Origin: Ensifer oleiphilus
GTDB taxonomy: Bacteria > Pseudomonadota > Alphaproteobacteria > Rhizobiales > Rhizobiaceae
Direction: 5' to 3'
Length of the DNA stretch: 64,000 nucleotides
Assembly (NCBI RefSeq): GCF_013371465.1
Contig: NZ_JABWDU010000001.1
Span: 1,231,794-1,295,793 of the forward strand
Shown here: piece after piece, positions 41,581 through 51,265 of the stretch
Layout: every line of letters starts with the position of its first letter
Numbering within the stretch: position 1 is the stretch's first letter
Made by a program: the position numbers and the translations under genes
The notes under the pieces: generated by a model
The model's database searches: none
Told to the model about the DNA's origin: nothing
What the model saw: only the letters and a program-made list of their open reading frames with translations

Positions 41581-42639
41581 GTGGTCAGAATTTCTCTTGA
41601 CGTGATGGGCGGCGACTATGGTCCTGAAGTCGTCATCCCGGGCGCCGCAAGGGCGCTTGAACGTCATCCGGACATAAGGTTTGTCCTGTTCGGCATAGAA
41701 GCGCAGTGCGCCGATATCTTGGCCAAACATCCCAAGCTCAAGGCCAGCAGCACCTTCCATGACTGCGAGATCGCGGTCGGCATGGACGAGAAGCCGAGCC
41801 AGGCGCTCAGGCGAGGCCGCGGCAAGTCGAGCATGTGGCGGGCGATCGATGCGATCAACGCCGGTGAGGCCGACGTCGTTGTGTCGGCCGGCAACACCGG
41901 CGCGCTGATGGCCATGTCGGTCTTCTGCCTGCGTACAATGCAGGGCATCCAGCGCCCGGCAATCGCGGCGATATGGCCGACCCTGAAAGGGGAGAGCATC
42001 GTACTCGACGTCGGTGCGACCATCGGTGCCGACGCGCAGCAACTCATGGACTTTGCGCTGATGGGCGGCGCCATGGCGCGCGCGCTGTTCGAAATCGAGC
42101 GGCCGACCATCGGCCTGCTCAACGTCGGCGTCGAGGAAATCAAGGGCCAGGAAGAAGTCAAGGAAGCCGGGCGGCTCATCCGTGACGCCAATATCGAAGG
42201 CTTTGACTATTACGGCTTCGTCGAAGGTGACGATATCGGACGTGGCACTGTGGACGTGGTCGTCACAGAAGGCTTCTCCGGCAATATCGCGCTCAAGGCA
42301 GCCGAAGGAACGGCACGACAGATCGGTGAATATCTGCGTGCTGCCATGTCGCGCACCCTGATGGCCAAGCTAGGCTACATCCTGGCCAAGGGCGCTTTCG
42401 ATCGACTGCGCGAAAAAATGGATCCGCGCAAGGTCAATGGTGGCGTCTTTCTCGGCCTCAATGGTGTCGTGATCAAGAGCCATGGTGGGGCCGATGCCGA
42501 AGGCTTCGCCGCTGCGATCGATGTCGGCTACGACATGGTGAAAAACGGCCTGAAAGCGAAGATCGAGATCGATCTGGCGAAGTACCACGGCGCCGAGCCG
42601 TCGAGCGTACTTCCCGCCGGCATGAATGATGAGGTTTGA
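41581..42639 (+). CDS. plsX: Phosphate acyltransferase PlsX
   Basis: Makes acyl-phosphate from acyl-ACP for phospholipid synthesis. The N-terminal [20 protein letters not shown] is the family signature, and [12 protein letters not shown] and [15 protein letters not shown] follow. The GTG at 41581 is chosen as start, with AAGGA 11 bases before it; a longer frame to 41434 has no homology character. Four bases separate it from fabH, the usual plsX-fabH operon. Confidence 0.93.
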   Translation: MVRISLDVMGGDYGPEVVIPGAARALERHPDIRFVLFGIEAQCADILAKHPKLKASSTFHDCEIAVGMDEKPSQALRRGRGKSSMWRAIDAINAGEADVVVSAGNTGALMAMSVFCLRTMQGIQRPAIAAIWPTLKGESIVLDVGATIGADAQQLMDFALMGGAMARALFEIERPTIGLLNVGVEEIKGQEEVKEAGRLIRDANIEGFDYYGFVEGDDIGRGTVDVVVTEGFSGNIALKAAEGTARQIGEYLRAAMSRTLMAKLGYILAKGAFDRLREKMDPRKVNGGVFLGLNGVVIKSHGGADAEGFAAAIDVGYDMVKNGLKAKIEIDLAKYHGAEPSSVLPAGMNDEV

Positions 42640-42643
42640 ATAA

Positions 42644-43615
42644 ATGATCCGTTCCGTCGTTCGCGGCTTTGGCGCAGCGTTGCCGAAGCGCGTTGTCACC
42701 AATCAGGAATTGGAATCCAAGGTCGATACGTCAGACGAGTGGATCGTGCAGCGCACCGGCATTCGCCAGCGCTACATTGCCGGCGAAGGCGAGACCACGG
42801 CATCGTTGGGCGAAGCCGCTGCACGCGCGGCGCTCGACAATGCCGGTCTGACAGCCGCTGATCTCGATCTGATCATTCTGGCGACCTCGACGCCCGACAA
42901 CACGTTTCCTGCAACGGCCGTCAACATTCAAAACCGGCTCGGCATGCACCATGGCGCTGCCTTCGATGTGCAGGCCGTCTGTTCCGGCTTCATCTATGCG
43001 GTGACGACGGCGGACGCCTACATCCGCGGCGGGTTGGCAAAGCGTGTGCTGGTCATCGGCGCTGAGACATTCTCGCGCATTCTCGACTGGTCTGACCGCA
43101 CGACCTGCGTGCTCTTCGGCGATGGCGCCGGTGCGATCATCCTGGAAGCGCAGGAAGGCGAGGGAACGATTGCCGATCGCGGCATACTCACGGCCAAGCT
43201 GCGCTCTGATGGGGCGCATCGCGAAAAGCTCTATGTCGACGGCGGACCCTCGACGACAGGCACTGTCGGCCATCTCAAGATGGAGGGGCGCGAGGTCTTC
43301 AAGCACGCTGTCGGCATGATCACCGACGTGATCGAGGCCGCTTTCGAGGCAACAGGAACGACAGCCGAGGATATCGATTGGCTCGTGCCGCATCAGGCCA
43401 ATCGCCGCATCATCGACGGTTCGGCCAAGAAGCTTGGCATCCCTCTCGATAAGGTTGTGGTGACAGTCGATCTCCATGGCAACACCTCTGCCGCCTCCAT
43501 TCCGCTCGCCCTGAACACCGCGGCGGCCGACGGACGGATCAAGAAGGGGGATCTCGTTCTGCTCGAAGCCATGGGTGGTGGCTTCACATGGGGCTCCGTT
43601 CTGATACGCTGGTAA
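42644..43615 (+). CDS. fabH: Beta-ketoacyl-ACP synthase III
   Basis: Starts fatty acid synthesis by condensing acetyl-CoA with malonyl-ACP. Catalytic Cys113 in [10 protein letters not shown], His in [10 protein letters not shown] and Asn in [13 protein letters not shown] are all present; 323 residues is standard. It lies 4 bases after plsX and 92 before ihfA. Confidence 0.96.
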   Translation: MIRSVVRGFGAALPKRVVTNQELESKVDTSDEWIVQRTGIRQRYIAGEGETTASLGEAAARAALDNAGLTAADLDLIILATSTPDNTFPATAVNIQNRLGMHHGAAFDVQAVCSGFIYAVTTADAYIRGGLAKRVLVIGAETFSRILDWSDRTTCVLFGDGAGAIILEAQEGEGTIADRGILTAKLRSDGAHREKLYVDGGPSTTGTVGHLKMEGREVFKHAVGMITDVIEAAFEATGTTAEDIDWLVPHQANRRIIDGSAKKLGIPLDKVVVTVDLHGNTSAASIPLALNTAAADGRIKKGDLVLLEAMGGGFTWGSVLIRW

Positions 43616-43707
43616 AAAATGCTGAGGCAACGCAGGCGCTTGACCGGAAATGACAAGGGCAATAGTCTTCGATCGCTGATCGGCGTGCCAGACATCGGTG
43701 GGGGAAG

Positions 43708-44046
43708 ATGAGCGGAAAAACAGTAACACGAGCAGACTTGGCTGAGTCGGTTTTTCGCAAGGTGGGTCTGTCGCGCACAGAGTCTGCCGAGCTGGTGGAA
43801 ACCGTCATTGACGAAATATGCAACGCAATCGTGCGTGGCGAGAGCGTGAAACTGTCCTCCTTCGCGACGTTTCAGGTTCGTGACAAGAACGAACGTATCG
43901 GCCGCAACCCGAAGACCGGCGAGGAAGTACCGATTTCGCCGCGGCGGGTGATGACCTTCAAGGCGTCCAATGTCCTGAAGCAGCGCGTGCTGAAATCGCA
44001 TCTGAGCCGCAAGGCCAAGCAGAAGCCGGCCTCTCCCGTATCGTAA
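43708..44046 (+). CDS. ihfA: Integration host factor subunit alpha
   Basis: DNA-bending protein acting as heterodimer with IhfB, 112 residues. [19 protein letters not shown] begins the fold, and the DNA-binding arm [21 protein letters not shown] with Pro at the intercalating tip is complete. Position after fabH is conserved in rhizobia. Confidence 0.95.
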   Translation: MSGKTVTRADLAESVFRKVGLSRTESAELVETVIDEICNAIVRGESVKLSSFATFQVRDKNERIGRNPKTGEEVPISPRRVMTFKASNVLKQRVLKSHLSRKAKQKPASPVS

Positions 44047-44185
44047 GCGGGGGTCGGCAACCACAATGTGGTTGAAAACCCATCCATAAGCCGTTGAAAT
44101 GGAGCCGATTCGTGCGATCATCGCACGCATCGGTTCATTGCGACACAGGCCTGCCCCGAGTCGCATGACATGGAATGGGAACGAA

Positions 44186-44722
44186 ATGGAAAAAAGCCCC
44201 GACGCTTTTCGCACCATCAGCGAGGTCGCCGACGATCTCGATCTGCCGCAGCATGTCCTGCGTTTCTGGGAAACACGGTTCCAGCAGATCAAGCCGATGA
44301 AGCGTGGCGGCGGCCGGCGCTACTATCGTCCCGAGGATGTCGATCTGCTGAAGGGCATCCGTCATCTGCTTTATGATCACGGTTATACCATCAAGGGCGT
44401 GCAGAAGCTGCTGAAGACCAACGGCAACAAGTTCGTGGCGGCGATTGCCAGCGGCGATCTCGCGACCGTCGAGGCCCTGGCCGCATCCAGCAACGAGGAG
44501 CCGCCACCGCCGAAGGCCGGCCTGTCCGAAGAAGATCAGATTGTCGGCCGCGCCAAGGCGCCTGCGAGCCGCCGCTTTTTCTCCTTCGGCGGCGGCAATG
44601 ATGACGTTCCGGAAATATCCCTCGGCAAATCGTCCTCCGTCGGCAAGGAAGACCGCGCGCTGCTTCAGGAGGCACTCTACGATCTCCTGGAATGCAAGCG
44701 ATTGCTCGACCAGGCCCGGTAA
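44186..44722 (+). CDS. MerR-family transcriptional regulator
   Basis: 178 residues with a MerR DNA-binding domain ([25 protein letters not shown], residues 9-33; [17 protein letters not shown]) and a variable C-terminal region with low-complexity EEPPPPKAG. It follows ihfA, as in many Rhizobiales. The start at 44186 has GGGA five bases upstream; ATGs at 44165 and 44099 are in frame but less supported. No metal-binding cysteines are visible. Ligand and targets unknown. Confidence 0.85.
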   Translation: MEKSPDAFRTISEVADDLDLPQHVLRFWETRFQQIKPMKRGGGRRYYRPEDVDLLKGIRHLLYDHGYTIKGVQKLLKTNGNKFVAAIASGDLATVEALAASSNEEPPPPKAGLSEEDQIVGRAKAPASRRFFSFGGGNDDVPEISLGKSSSVGKEDRALLQEALYDLLECKRLLDQAR

Positions 44723-44918
44723 CCGCATCCCTCGGCAAAGTTCGGCGGCGAGCCGTCCTCGGGGCCTTCAATCGTGACGGCAGCGCGGCAGCCATCATCG
44801 GCGGGCGGCGTAGCGACCGCCATCAGCTGTGCACCGGCATTGAAAGCGCACGGAATCTTGTCTGAGGGCGATCGTTATTTCGGGATGACGAATGCGGGGG
44901 GGGGCGGGCTGTCTGCCT

Positions 44919-45187
44919 TAGAGTCTGTCGGCGCTAATCGGAATCGAAATGCGATGCTATCCGCAAAGTCGGTGCCCACCTCCTCTCCTGCCGCCTGACA
45001 ACCCAGACCTCAATACATCGAAATGATGTTCGCAAAGCTCAAGACACTCGTCAAAAAGACCGACGAGCGAACCGTCGAAACAACATGGAGGCGTATCGGA
45101 GAACTTCTCATCGTCTTCAGCCCGCAGGAATGCTCAAACTATCTCAGGCACGAAGGTTATGAATCAATGTAAGCCTGACAGACTCTA
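44919..45187 (+). mobile_element. Internally deleted IS630-type element with terminal repeats and TA flanks
   Basis: A 265-bp element (44921-45185) bounded by TA at 44919-44920 and 45186-45187, as expected for IS630/Tc1-like target-site duplication. The left end GAGTCTGTCGGCGCT and the inverted right end GAGTCTGTCAGGCTT share their first nine bases. Inside, the 3' end of a transposase gene remains and the 5' part is missing. It is therefore a MITE-like deletion derivative that could be mobilised only in trans by a related full-length element. The 195 bases between the MerR stop and the left end carry a run of nine G (44896-44904) and no gene. The 285 bases to the right, up to 45470, hold nothing I recognise. 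Confidence 0.75.
45011..45172 (+). pseudogene. C-terminal fragment of an IS630-family transposase
   Basis: The in-frame segment reads QYIEMMFAKLKTLVKKTDER then TVETTWRRIGELLIVFSPQE and CSNYLRHEGYESM before TAA. It matches the C-terminal end of IS630-family transposases (NPIEMVFAKLK-type with the third catalytic Glu of the DDE triad, and the QECANYLRHxGY ending). The first two catalytic aspartates and the DNA-binding domain are absent, so it is not functional. The stop codon runs into the right terminal repeat. Confidence 0.78.
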
Positions 45188-45470
45188 GCATGCACCGTGC
45201 CTTCGATCCCTGAGGCCAGAACATGCCCCAGCGCACAGCGTCCCCGTCGCTGCATCGCGCGGGGGGGAAACGGTCGGTTTCAGCAACGAGCGTGCGTAAG
45301 GCCGTTCCACTCGTCCCTTGAGGCCTCGCGGGACGGGCTAAGGCTCATTCGGTCGGTCCCGGTCGGGCGAGACTGGAGCGATCGGGCCGTTGAGCTGCGA
45401 CACCGGCGCACTCCTGCGTCGGCATGCTGCCATCACGCAACGTCAGGTGCCGTCAACCATCTTCGGCAAC

Positions 45471-45704
45471 TCAGGCAGCGTTCAGATCCGCAATCTCGCC
45501 GAATTGGACAAGCAGGCGCGGACTGCTCATTTCACCGCTTTCTTCGTCCACCTGGACGGCGTAGGCGGCGACGCCGATATGCCGCGGCGCCATGGCCGCC
45601 GCGACCTTCTCCGCGCCGGCTGCCGTGGTGGCTGCGCGCATCTCGCATGGCGCCAAGCCACCGCGAGCGCGTTTGAACGGCATGACGATAAATTTCTCTG
45701 ACAT
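45471..45704 (-). CDS. Small conserved-looking protein behind a LexA box
   Basis: 77-residue soluble protein: MSEKFIVMPFKRARGGLAPC start, then VAAAMAPRHIGVAAYAVQVD and LLVQFGEIADLNAA. GGAG eight bases before the ATG is a strong ribosome-binding site, and an alphaproteobacterial SOS box lies 18-32 bases upstream of the ATG. I do not recognise a characterised family, though the RARGGLxPxEM and EESGEM patterns look conserved rather than random. The gene sits between an IS630 relic and tRNA-Pro. The context suggests a DNA-damage-induced small protein; the molecular role is unknown. Composition matches the host, so recent transfer is not evident. Confidence 0.72.
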   Translation of the reverse strand: MSEKFIVMPFKRARGGLAPCEMRAATTAAGAEKVAAAMAPRHIGVAAYAVQVDEESGEMSSPRLLVQFGEIADLNAA

Positions 45705-45721
45705 CGCGCAAACTCCAATTT

Positions 45722-45736
45722 GTTCTACAAATGTTC
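45722..45736 (-). promoter_or_regulatory. LexA (SOS) box
   Basis: On the minus strand GAAC-ATTTGTA-GAAC, a direct repeat GAAC-N7-GAAC, the consensus LexA operator of alphaproteobacteria. It ends 17 bases before the ATG of the small minus-strand gene, so LexA bound here would block its transcription. Confidence 0.8.
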
Positions 45737-46033
45737 TTGTTGTGGGAAGAAGTCAACGACTTTGTTTTCGGTGGCTGAGGACGCGGTTCCGGTACTTGAG
45801 GCGCGGCGCGAGAACGCAAGGCAGGAAGGGCGTTCTTGCCCGCGGCCGCCGAGCCGAAAGCATGATCTCCCTGAGTGCGGATTCGACGGTCGAGATCTCG
45901 GTACATCCGGCCCGATCGTTTGAGCCGCCTCACGCGATATCCGGCTTATCCACGTTGTTTGTTCCTTTTTCGCTCCGAGTTCGAAATTCCCGCTTGCGCT
46001 CTAAGCGGTGGTTATATAGGGATTTCCTCGGTC

Positions 46034-46110
<77 letters not shown>

Positions 46111-46432
46111 AAATTCCCTTTGAGCGCAATGACTTAGGTTTCTGAGGCATTGCACCCCCAAGCGTAACCGGAACAAATCACTCTCGCGACGCAGCGCGAC
46201 GCAAGGTGCTCAAGAACCAATCAACCTGTCGCTCTTCCGCTTGGTTTCTTACCTCGTCGAAGCTGTTTGAGGGATTTGTCGTTTTCTCTCGCAAGGGATC
46301 AACGCCCAGGGGCGTGCAGGTTGGCACTGTCTTTTCGATCATGACCTGGGCAAGTCTGGGTGGGTGGCACAGAGCGTCGTGAAACATCGGCGGCGACGGC
46401 CGACGTAGGCGCAAGGAGCCTCTCTGCTTCAA
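46111..46432. other. Region between tRNA-Pro and the acyltransferase gene
   Basis: 322 bases. A minus-strand open frame (46178-46432, TTG start, 84 codons) begins directly after the acyltransferase stop, but it has no domain, an unusual start and Arg/Pro-rich composition at the N-terminus; I do not call it a gene. No integrase remnant is seen. Confidence 0.45.
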
Positions 46433-48451
46433 TCAAGAGGAGTGTTCGGTTCCGGGTCGCGCAGGCTCGGACGGCGCGAAGACCTTGACGGCACCCAGCA
46501 GGGCGTCGATGACAAGGTCGGCGCCTTCGATCGTCAGATGATCGCTGTTCCAGTAGAGGAAGTGTGGGGCCTTGTAAGCCCGGCAAACGGTTCCATCACA
46601 GAACAATGGCCGCGGGTCGAACCGTATCACCTCCGGGTGATCGGCCAGGATGGCGGACAGCGAACGGTCGAAGAGCTGGATGCGCTGCCGGAACTCCGCT
46701 TCGGGAATGGCGCACTGGTCGATCGATTTGGCGTTCAGGCTGCCCCGCAACGATGCCATAATGGGATTGTCGAATGCCACGCAGTCGCGCGGCTGGAAAA
46801 TCATGTCAGGGATGTCACCAAGGACGATCACGCGTTTTCCCTGCGCGATCAAACCTTTGAGCAGTTTGTTGCCGGACGCCTCAAATCTCGCGCGCTGCGC
46901 TGCCGTGAGATCACCGGCCACTCTCTGGCCTTCGACATTCTCGTGCTTCATGCCTGCGGCGAGGACGCTGTAGTAACCGGCAAGAACGATTGTCTTGATC
47001 GAACTGCTGGACTTGAGAAATGCGAAGGTCTGCGCGGCGACTTTTTCACAATTTGCATTGCCGGAAAGCGGGAGGCAGTCGGGTGTGCTCGTGTTGAGAA
47101 CGCTGAGATCGGGCAGTTTCCTGGCTAGGCTCTGATAGTATTGGTGCGCGTGGGAATCGCCGATGATTGCAATGTCTGCCTCCCGTTCTTTCGAGAGCAG
47201 ACAACTCCAGGCTCCAGCCAATTCTGGATAGATCGTGGAACATGCCTCGTTCGTCATGGGATGCGGATAACGGGCGAAGAGCACGTCCGCTGACGTTGGG
47301 GACAGCTCGATGCGGCTCGGTATGCCGTTCAGCGCGTGGACGCTGGTGCCCGCGACGAACAATGCGACCATGCCTGCCGATAGCGCTGGCAACCAAACCC
47401 GTTTGTTTCCGCCATAGCGGATCGGTTTCTCGATGAACTTGTATGTCGCCCAGGCCAGAGTAATGGCCGCCACGACGGCAATCAGTCGCGCCTCCCAGGC
47501 TATATCCCGATACGTTCCGTCGGCCTTGCCGATACGCAGGAAGGCGAGGATCGGCCAATGCCAGAGATACAACGGATAGCTGATCAGTCCGAACCAGACG
47601 GCTATGCGGTTGGAAAGGATCGTTCGGTTGACGATGGCGGTTGGTCCGGCTGCAATCAACAACACCGCGCCCGCCACGGGAAGAAGTGCCCAGGCGCCAG
47701 GGAAGGCATAGTATTTTTTGACGACGAGCAGTCCAACGACGATCATCACGAGACCAGCGATCGAAAAGGTGTCGCGCTGCTTGTCGCCCGGCAAGATCCC
47801 TTTGGTGCAGCAATAGGCCAGGATGCCACCGGCCATCAGCTCCCAGAAGCGGGTCGGTGGCGCATAGAAGGCAATCGTCGGGTTGGTAAATGTGAAGTAG
47901 ACGCCGGACGCGAAGGAAAGGAACGCCACCCCAATGGATAGCCTGAGAAACGAGAGCCGCATGCGCCAGGCGGGCCAAAGAAAGACGGGCCACACGATGT
48001 AGAACTGCTCTTCGATGCCAAGCGACCATAGATGCAGCAACGGCTTCAATGTCGATGAAATATCAAAATAGCCGACTTCATGCCACAGCAGCAGATTGAC
48101 GACAAATGCCGAGCTTCCTGCAACGTGTTTGCCGATCTGGGCGTACTCGTCGGAAAAGAGCGACAACCAGCCGACGCCCAGGCAGGCTGCCAGCACTGCG
48201 ATCAGCGCCGGAAAAATGCGCAAGGCCCGGCGGCCATAGAAGCGCGCAATCGAGAAATTGCCGGCCTGAAGCTCGCGTAACAGAATTCCCGTAATCAGAA
48301 ACCCTGAGATGACGAAGAAGATGTCGACGCCGATAAAGCCGCCCTTCAGCTTACCCGTCGGAAAGGCGTGATAGAGAACGACTGACAGAACGGCGACCGC
48401 GCGCAAGCCGTCGATATCCCGCCTGTATGACGCGTCATGCAGGGCCGACAT
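46433..48451 (-). CDS. Acyltransferase-3 / SGNH fusion (OafA/YrhL family)
   Basis: 672-residue membrane O-acyltransferase. Residues 1-370 form the acyltransferase-3 domain with about 10 membrane helices: YRRDIDGLRAVAVLSVVLYH at the N-terminus with catalytic His22, and HLWSLGIEEQFYIVWP. The C-terminal periplasmic SGNH domain (about 400-665) has IAIIGDSHAHQYYQSL (nucleophile Ser in GDSH) and SDHLTIEGADL (Asp-His). These fusions O-acetylate lipopolysaccharide, exopolysaccharide or other sugars. It lies at the end of the polysaccharide locus, separated by 382 bases from the glycosyltransferase gene, so it may decorate the same product. Exact acceptor unknown. Confidence 0.9.
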   Translation of the reverse strand: MSALHDASYRRDIDGLRAVAVLSVVLYHAFPTGKLKGGFIGVDIFFVISGFLITGILLRELQAGNFSIARFYGRRALRIFPALIAVLAACLGVGWLSLFSDEYAQIGKHVAGSSAFVVNLLLWHEVGYFDISSTLKPLLHLWSLGIEEQFYIVWPVFLWPAWRMRLSFLRLSIGVAFLSFASGVYFTFTNPTIAFYAPPTRFWELMAGGILAYCCTKGILPGDKQRDTFSIAGLVMIVVGLLVVKKYYAFPGAWALLPVAGAVLLIAAGPTAIVNRTILSNRIAVWFGLISYPLYLWHWPILAFLRIGKADGTYRDIAWEARLIAVVAAITLAWATYKFIEKPIRYGGNKRVWLPALSAGMVALFVAGTSVHALNGIPSRIELSPTSADVLFARYPHPMTNEACSTIYPELAGAWSCLLSKEREADIAIIGDSHAHQYYQSLARKLPDLSVLNTSTPDCLPLSGNANCEKVAAQTFAFLKSSSSIKTIVLAGYYSVLAAGMKHENVEGQRVAGDLTAAQRARFEASGNKLLKGLIAQGKRVIVLGDIPDMIFQPRDCVAFDNPIMASLRGSLNAKSIDQCAIPEAEFRQRIQLFDRSLSAILADHPEVIRFDPRPLFCDGTVCRAYKAPHFLYWNSDHLTIEGADLVIDALLGAVKVFAPSEPARPGTEHSS

Positions 48452-48833
48452 TGTTTAGCGATACGTTGGTGAGCTGAGCATACGCATCCGAATACCGTCT
48501 GAGCGTAAGCCGATCAAGAGGGGTAGGGCATTCTCCTCCGTTTCAGGCGCGATCACCGCAGCTGGATGCGCAGGACCAGCGCTGCAGAAATTTGCCACAT
48601 CGCCCCGCAGGTGAAGGGCGTGCGTCGGGCGCGCGCTCGGCGATTGATGGAATTGCTGGTTTGCGTCGAGGACACGGCGTTGCTCTTGGCGAATGTGCAA
48701 ACGGAGAACTGCTGACCGCTTAGAAATTCATCTCGGCCGGCCAGTTCGTGATCAAGGGGCGTCTCCAGATTGATGGAGACAGGCGCATGGGATCATTTCT
48801 TTCAAGAGCGCGTGCCCTTCCTGGCGGCACCTG
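48452..48833. other. Intergenic region between acyltransferase and glycosyltransferase genes
   Basis: 382 bases. A perfect 7-bp hairpin GTCTCCA / TGGAGAC at 48761-48780 lies 54 bases after the glycosyltransferase stop and lacks a T-run; it may be a weak terminator. A minus-strand open frame of 81 codons (48455-48700) has no recognisable character. The acyltransferase promoter is expected here. Confidence 0.45.
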
Positions 48834-50024
48834 TCAGGCCATTGCGCTGACGCGCCGACGCTCCGCCAGCTTCCGATAAAGCATCTCCGTCCGATCGAGC
48901 ATGGTATCGAGCGTGAAGCGTGATTTCAGCCTGTCGGCTGCCTTTGCAAGCCTGGCGAAGGTGTAGGGCGCGGCTGCCGCAACCATGGTCTTGGCGAGTT
49001 CGGAGACATCGTCGCTGTTCTGCACGATAAAACCGTTGCGACCGTGCTCGATCACGGTTCGAGCGCCGCCGATATCGGTGGCGATAATCGGTTTGCCGGC
49101 GGCCGCGCCCTCCAGCATGACATAGGACATCGCTTCGTAGCGGCTCGGCATGACCAGCACGTCGAATGCCGGGGCCGCTTGCGGGCCTGTGAATGCGGAT
49201 GTCAGATGCATCCGGTTCTGCAGCCCGCTCTCAGAGATCGCTTTTCGAACCATGCTTTCCATCTCGCCGGCACCAACCATCACGACGTGACTGTTTTTTA
49301 CTGTCGCGGCGACATTCCTAAAGGCGGCAACGAGCCTTTCCGGCGCCTTCTGAGCCGTCAGGCGGCCGATGAATCCGAAGACAAATGCATCCGGAGCAAT
49401 GCCGAAGCTGGCACGGATGGTTGATGCCATATCGGGTGACGGCGGCGCGACGCCGTTGACGATCACCGACATCCGCTCGTCCGGCATATGCAATGACCGG
49501 GCGTGGGAAAGCTCGTCGTCGGAAACGCAGATGAGGTGATCGGTATAGAACCAGGCGAGACCCCATTCGATCGCACCGTAGATCAGCCTGCCGCCGCGCC
49601 CGAGTGTCGGGTCCAGCGTGCGGAAGGCGTGCGGCGTGTAGATACGGGGTACGTGGTGGCCGGGCAAGCGCAGCCGCGTCAGTGCCCCGGCCTTGGAGCT
49701 GTGGCCGTGAATGATATCGAATGGGCCATGACGGCGCATGATCCGGCGCAGCGCCAGAAAGGCCGGGACGTCCGAGGGCCCCGGGGCACGTTTCATATCG
49801 ACGGCGTGGACCGCGGGCAGGCCCACGGCCTTGAGTTCGCGGACGAAACTTTCCTCGGCTCGCACCGGGGAATAGACCGCCTCGACATGATGGCCGCGCA
49901 GATGCATGCCGCGACAAAGATCGATGAAATGCCGGCCGGAACCGCCACCGCTCGGCTCAAGCACTTCGAGCAGGCGCAAGGGCGCGGGGGAGGGGCGATT
50001 GGACAAAGGAAGTTCCATGTTCAT
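48834..50024 (-). CDS. Glycosyltransferase family 4
   Basis: 396-residue GT-B glycosyltransferase adding a sugar in polysaccharide repeat assembly. Donor-site signatures are GFIGRLTAQKAPERLV and the EX7E motif in VMPSRYEAMSYVMLEGAAAGKPIIA. The ATG at 50024 overlaps the stop of the ligase gene (ATGA), so it is translationally coupled; a frame to 50078 is open but would start inside that gene. It is the last gene of the minus-strand chain wza-GT4-PGT-ligase-GT4. Donor and acceptor sugars are not known. Confidence 0.9.
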   Translation of the reverse strand: MNMELPLSNRPSPAPLRLLEVLEPSGGGSGRHFIDLCRGMHLRGHHVEAVYSPVRAEESFVRELKAVGLPAVHAVDMKRAPGPSDVPAFLALRRIMRRHGPFDIIHGHSSKAGALTRLRLPGHHVPRIYTPHAFRTLDPTLGRGGRLIYGAIEWGLAWFYTDHLICVSDDELSHARSLHMPDERMSVIVNGVAPPSPDMASTIRASFGIAPDAFVFGFIGRLTAQKAPERLVAAFRNVAATVKNSHVVMVGAGEMESMVRKAISESGLQNRMHLTSAFTGPQAAPAFDVLVMPSRYEAMSYVMLEGAAAGKPIIATDIGGARTVIEHGRNGFIVQNSDDVSELAKTMVAAAAPYTFARLAKAADRLKSRFTLDTMLDRTEMLYRKLAERRRVSAMA

Positions 50025-51265
50025 GGCTGCCATCCGGCCCGCATTGCTCGACGATGGCGGTATTCGAGGGCGGCGCATCCCCAGATGATGCCGAGAAGCA
50101 TGTAAAAATGACGCCAGTGGTCGGTATCGATGACATTGCCGACGCCGACATGGCCGATCAGTGCGACCCAGGCGATCATCAAGTAGACCTGCCAGGGACG
50201 CTCGAGCAGCAGGAAGCGGAAGCCGAGCGACAGCGTCCAGATTATGAGCGTGACGTAGCTGAAGAAGCCGAGCCAGCCGTAGGATGTGAGCGACTTCAGC
50301 CAGACGTTATGTTCGTCCTCGGGGAAGATCGTGCTGAAGACCATCGGGCCGATGCCGAGCGGCTTCTCCATCGACATCAGGAAGCCGATTCGGTGACGGT
50401 CGAATCGGCCAAGATGGCCGCCGTCATAGTCCTGTACGAGCTGCGAGCGGCTGGAGAAAAGCGTGGCAACCTGCTCCGATTGCAGCGCAACCAGCAGGGC
50501 GCCGACCACAAACACACCGCCGACCAGCGCGATGACGAGGATGCGCAGGCGGAAGAGACCGTTGCGCTCCTTGAGCAGCATCACGAAGACGAAGGCAAGC
50601 ACGCAAAAGAGATTGAGCGCCCATGCAGCACGCGAGAACGACAGGAAAACGCCGAGCGCCAGGACGAGAAGGGCGGCGATCTTTAGCGGCGCTTTGTGGA
50701 TCGGCTGCGTCAGCAACCCGTGGATCAGATAGAGCGCGGGAACCGACAGGAACGGTCCGAACACGTTCGGGTCCTGGAAAGCGCCCTTGGCGCGATCGTA
50801 GAGCGTGAAGTTTTCAGCGCCCGGGATCGCGCCGAAATAGCCGAGGATGCCGAGCAGGGCAGTCAGGACGGCGGCCGCGACCCAGGCGTTGAAGATCAGC
50901 CGCAGCCGCTGGTAGCGATCTTCGATGATGGCGGCGTAAAAGATGGCGGACAGTGCCAGAAAGCCGGAGACCGCCATGTACATCGGCCCCTCGGTCAGAT
51001 CGACCATCGTTGTCAGCGACAGGATCCCGCCGATCATGAAAAGGGTCAGCAATGTCAGGAGCGGCGCGACATAGCGAGAGATCTTGAGGCCGAAGAGTGC
51101 CCAGAGGCCGATGAGGGCCACCATGAACAATTCATAGGGTGCCGGTTCGGCGATTACGAAACCCGACAGGAACACAGCAAGCGCAACCAGCCACGAGCCG
51201 AAGAGCGAAAGCGCGGCGAGTTGCGGGCGAAAGACGATCGGCTGTGATGTGTCGACGGTGCTCAA
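50021..51265 (-). CDS. O-antigen ligase / Wzy-type polymerase
   Basis: 414-residue membrane protein with about 12 helices and a large periplasmic loop around residues 260-320 (FSSRSQLVQDYDGGHLGRFDRH, then DEHNVWLKSLTSYGW), as in WaaL/Wzy-like proteins. It likely polymerises or ligates repeat units on the outer face of the inner membrane. The start is a TTG overlapping the stop of the phosphoglycosyl transferase gene (TTGA), with GGAAAA eight bases upstream, so it is coupled to it. Polymerase versus ligase cannot be decided by sequence. Confidence 0.87.
   Translation of the reverse strand: MSTVDTSQPIVFRPQLAALSLFGSWLVALAVFLSGFVIAEPAPYELFMVALIGLWALFGLKISRYVAPLLTLLTLFMIGGILSLTTMVDLTEGPMYMAVSGFLALSAIFYAAIIEDRYQRLRLIFNAWVAAAVLTALLGILGYFGAIPGAENFTLYDRAKGAFQDPNVFGPFLSVPALYLIHGLLTQPIHKAPLKIAALLVLALGVFLSFSRAAWALNLFCVLAFVFVMLLKERNGLFRLRILVIALVGGVFVVGALLVALQSEQVATLFSSRSQLVQDYDGGHLGRFDRHRIGFLMSMEKPLGIGPMVFSTIFPEDEHNVWLKSLTSYGWLGFFSYVTLIIWTLSLGFRFLLLERPWQVYLMIAWVALIGHVGVGNVIDTDHWRHFYMLLGIIWGCAALEYRHRRAMRAGWQP

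Noticed and set aside
44774-44998. 74-codon plus-strand frame next to the IS630 relic
   Set aside because: It runs through the nine-G tract and across the left end of the IS relic; no start signal and no conserved pattern.
45197-45676. 159-codon plus-strand frame opposite the LexA-box gene
   Set aside because: Arg/Pro/His-rich shadow with no start signal, antisense to a gene with both operator and ribosome-binding site.
46178-46432. 84-codon minus-strand frame right after the acyltransferase gene
   Set aside because: TTG start, no ribosome-binding site of its own, no recognisable domain; the acyltransferase C-terminus is complete without it.
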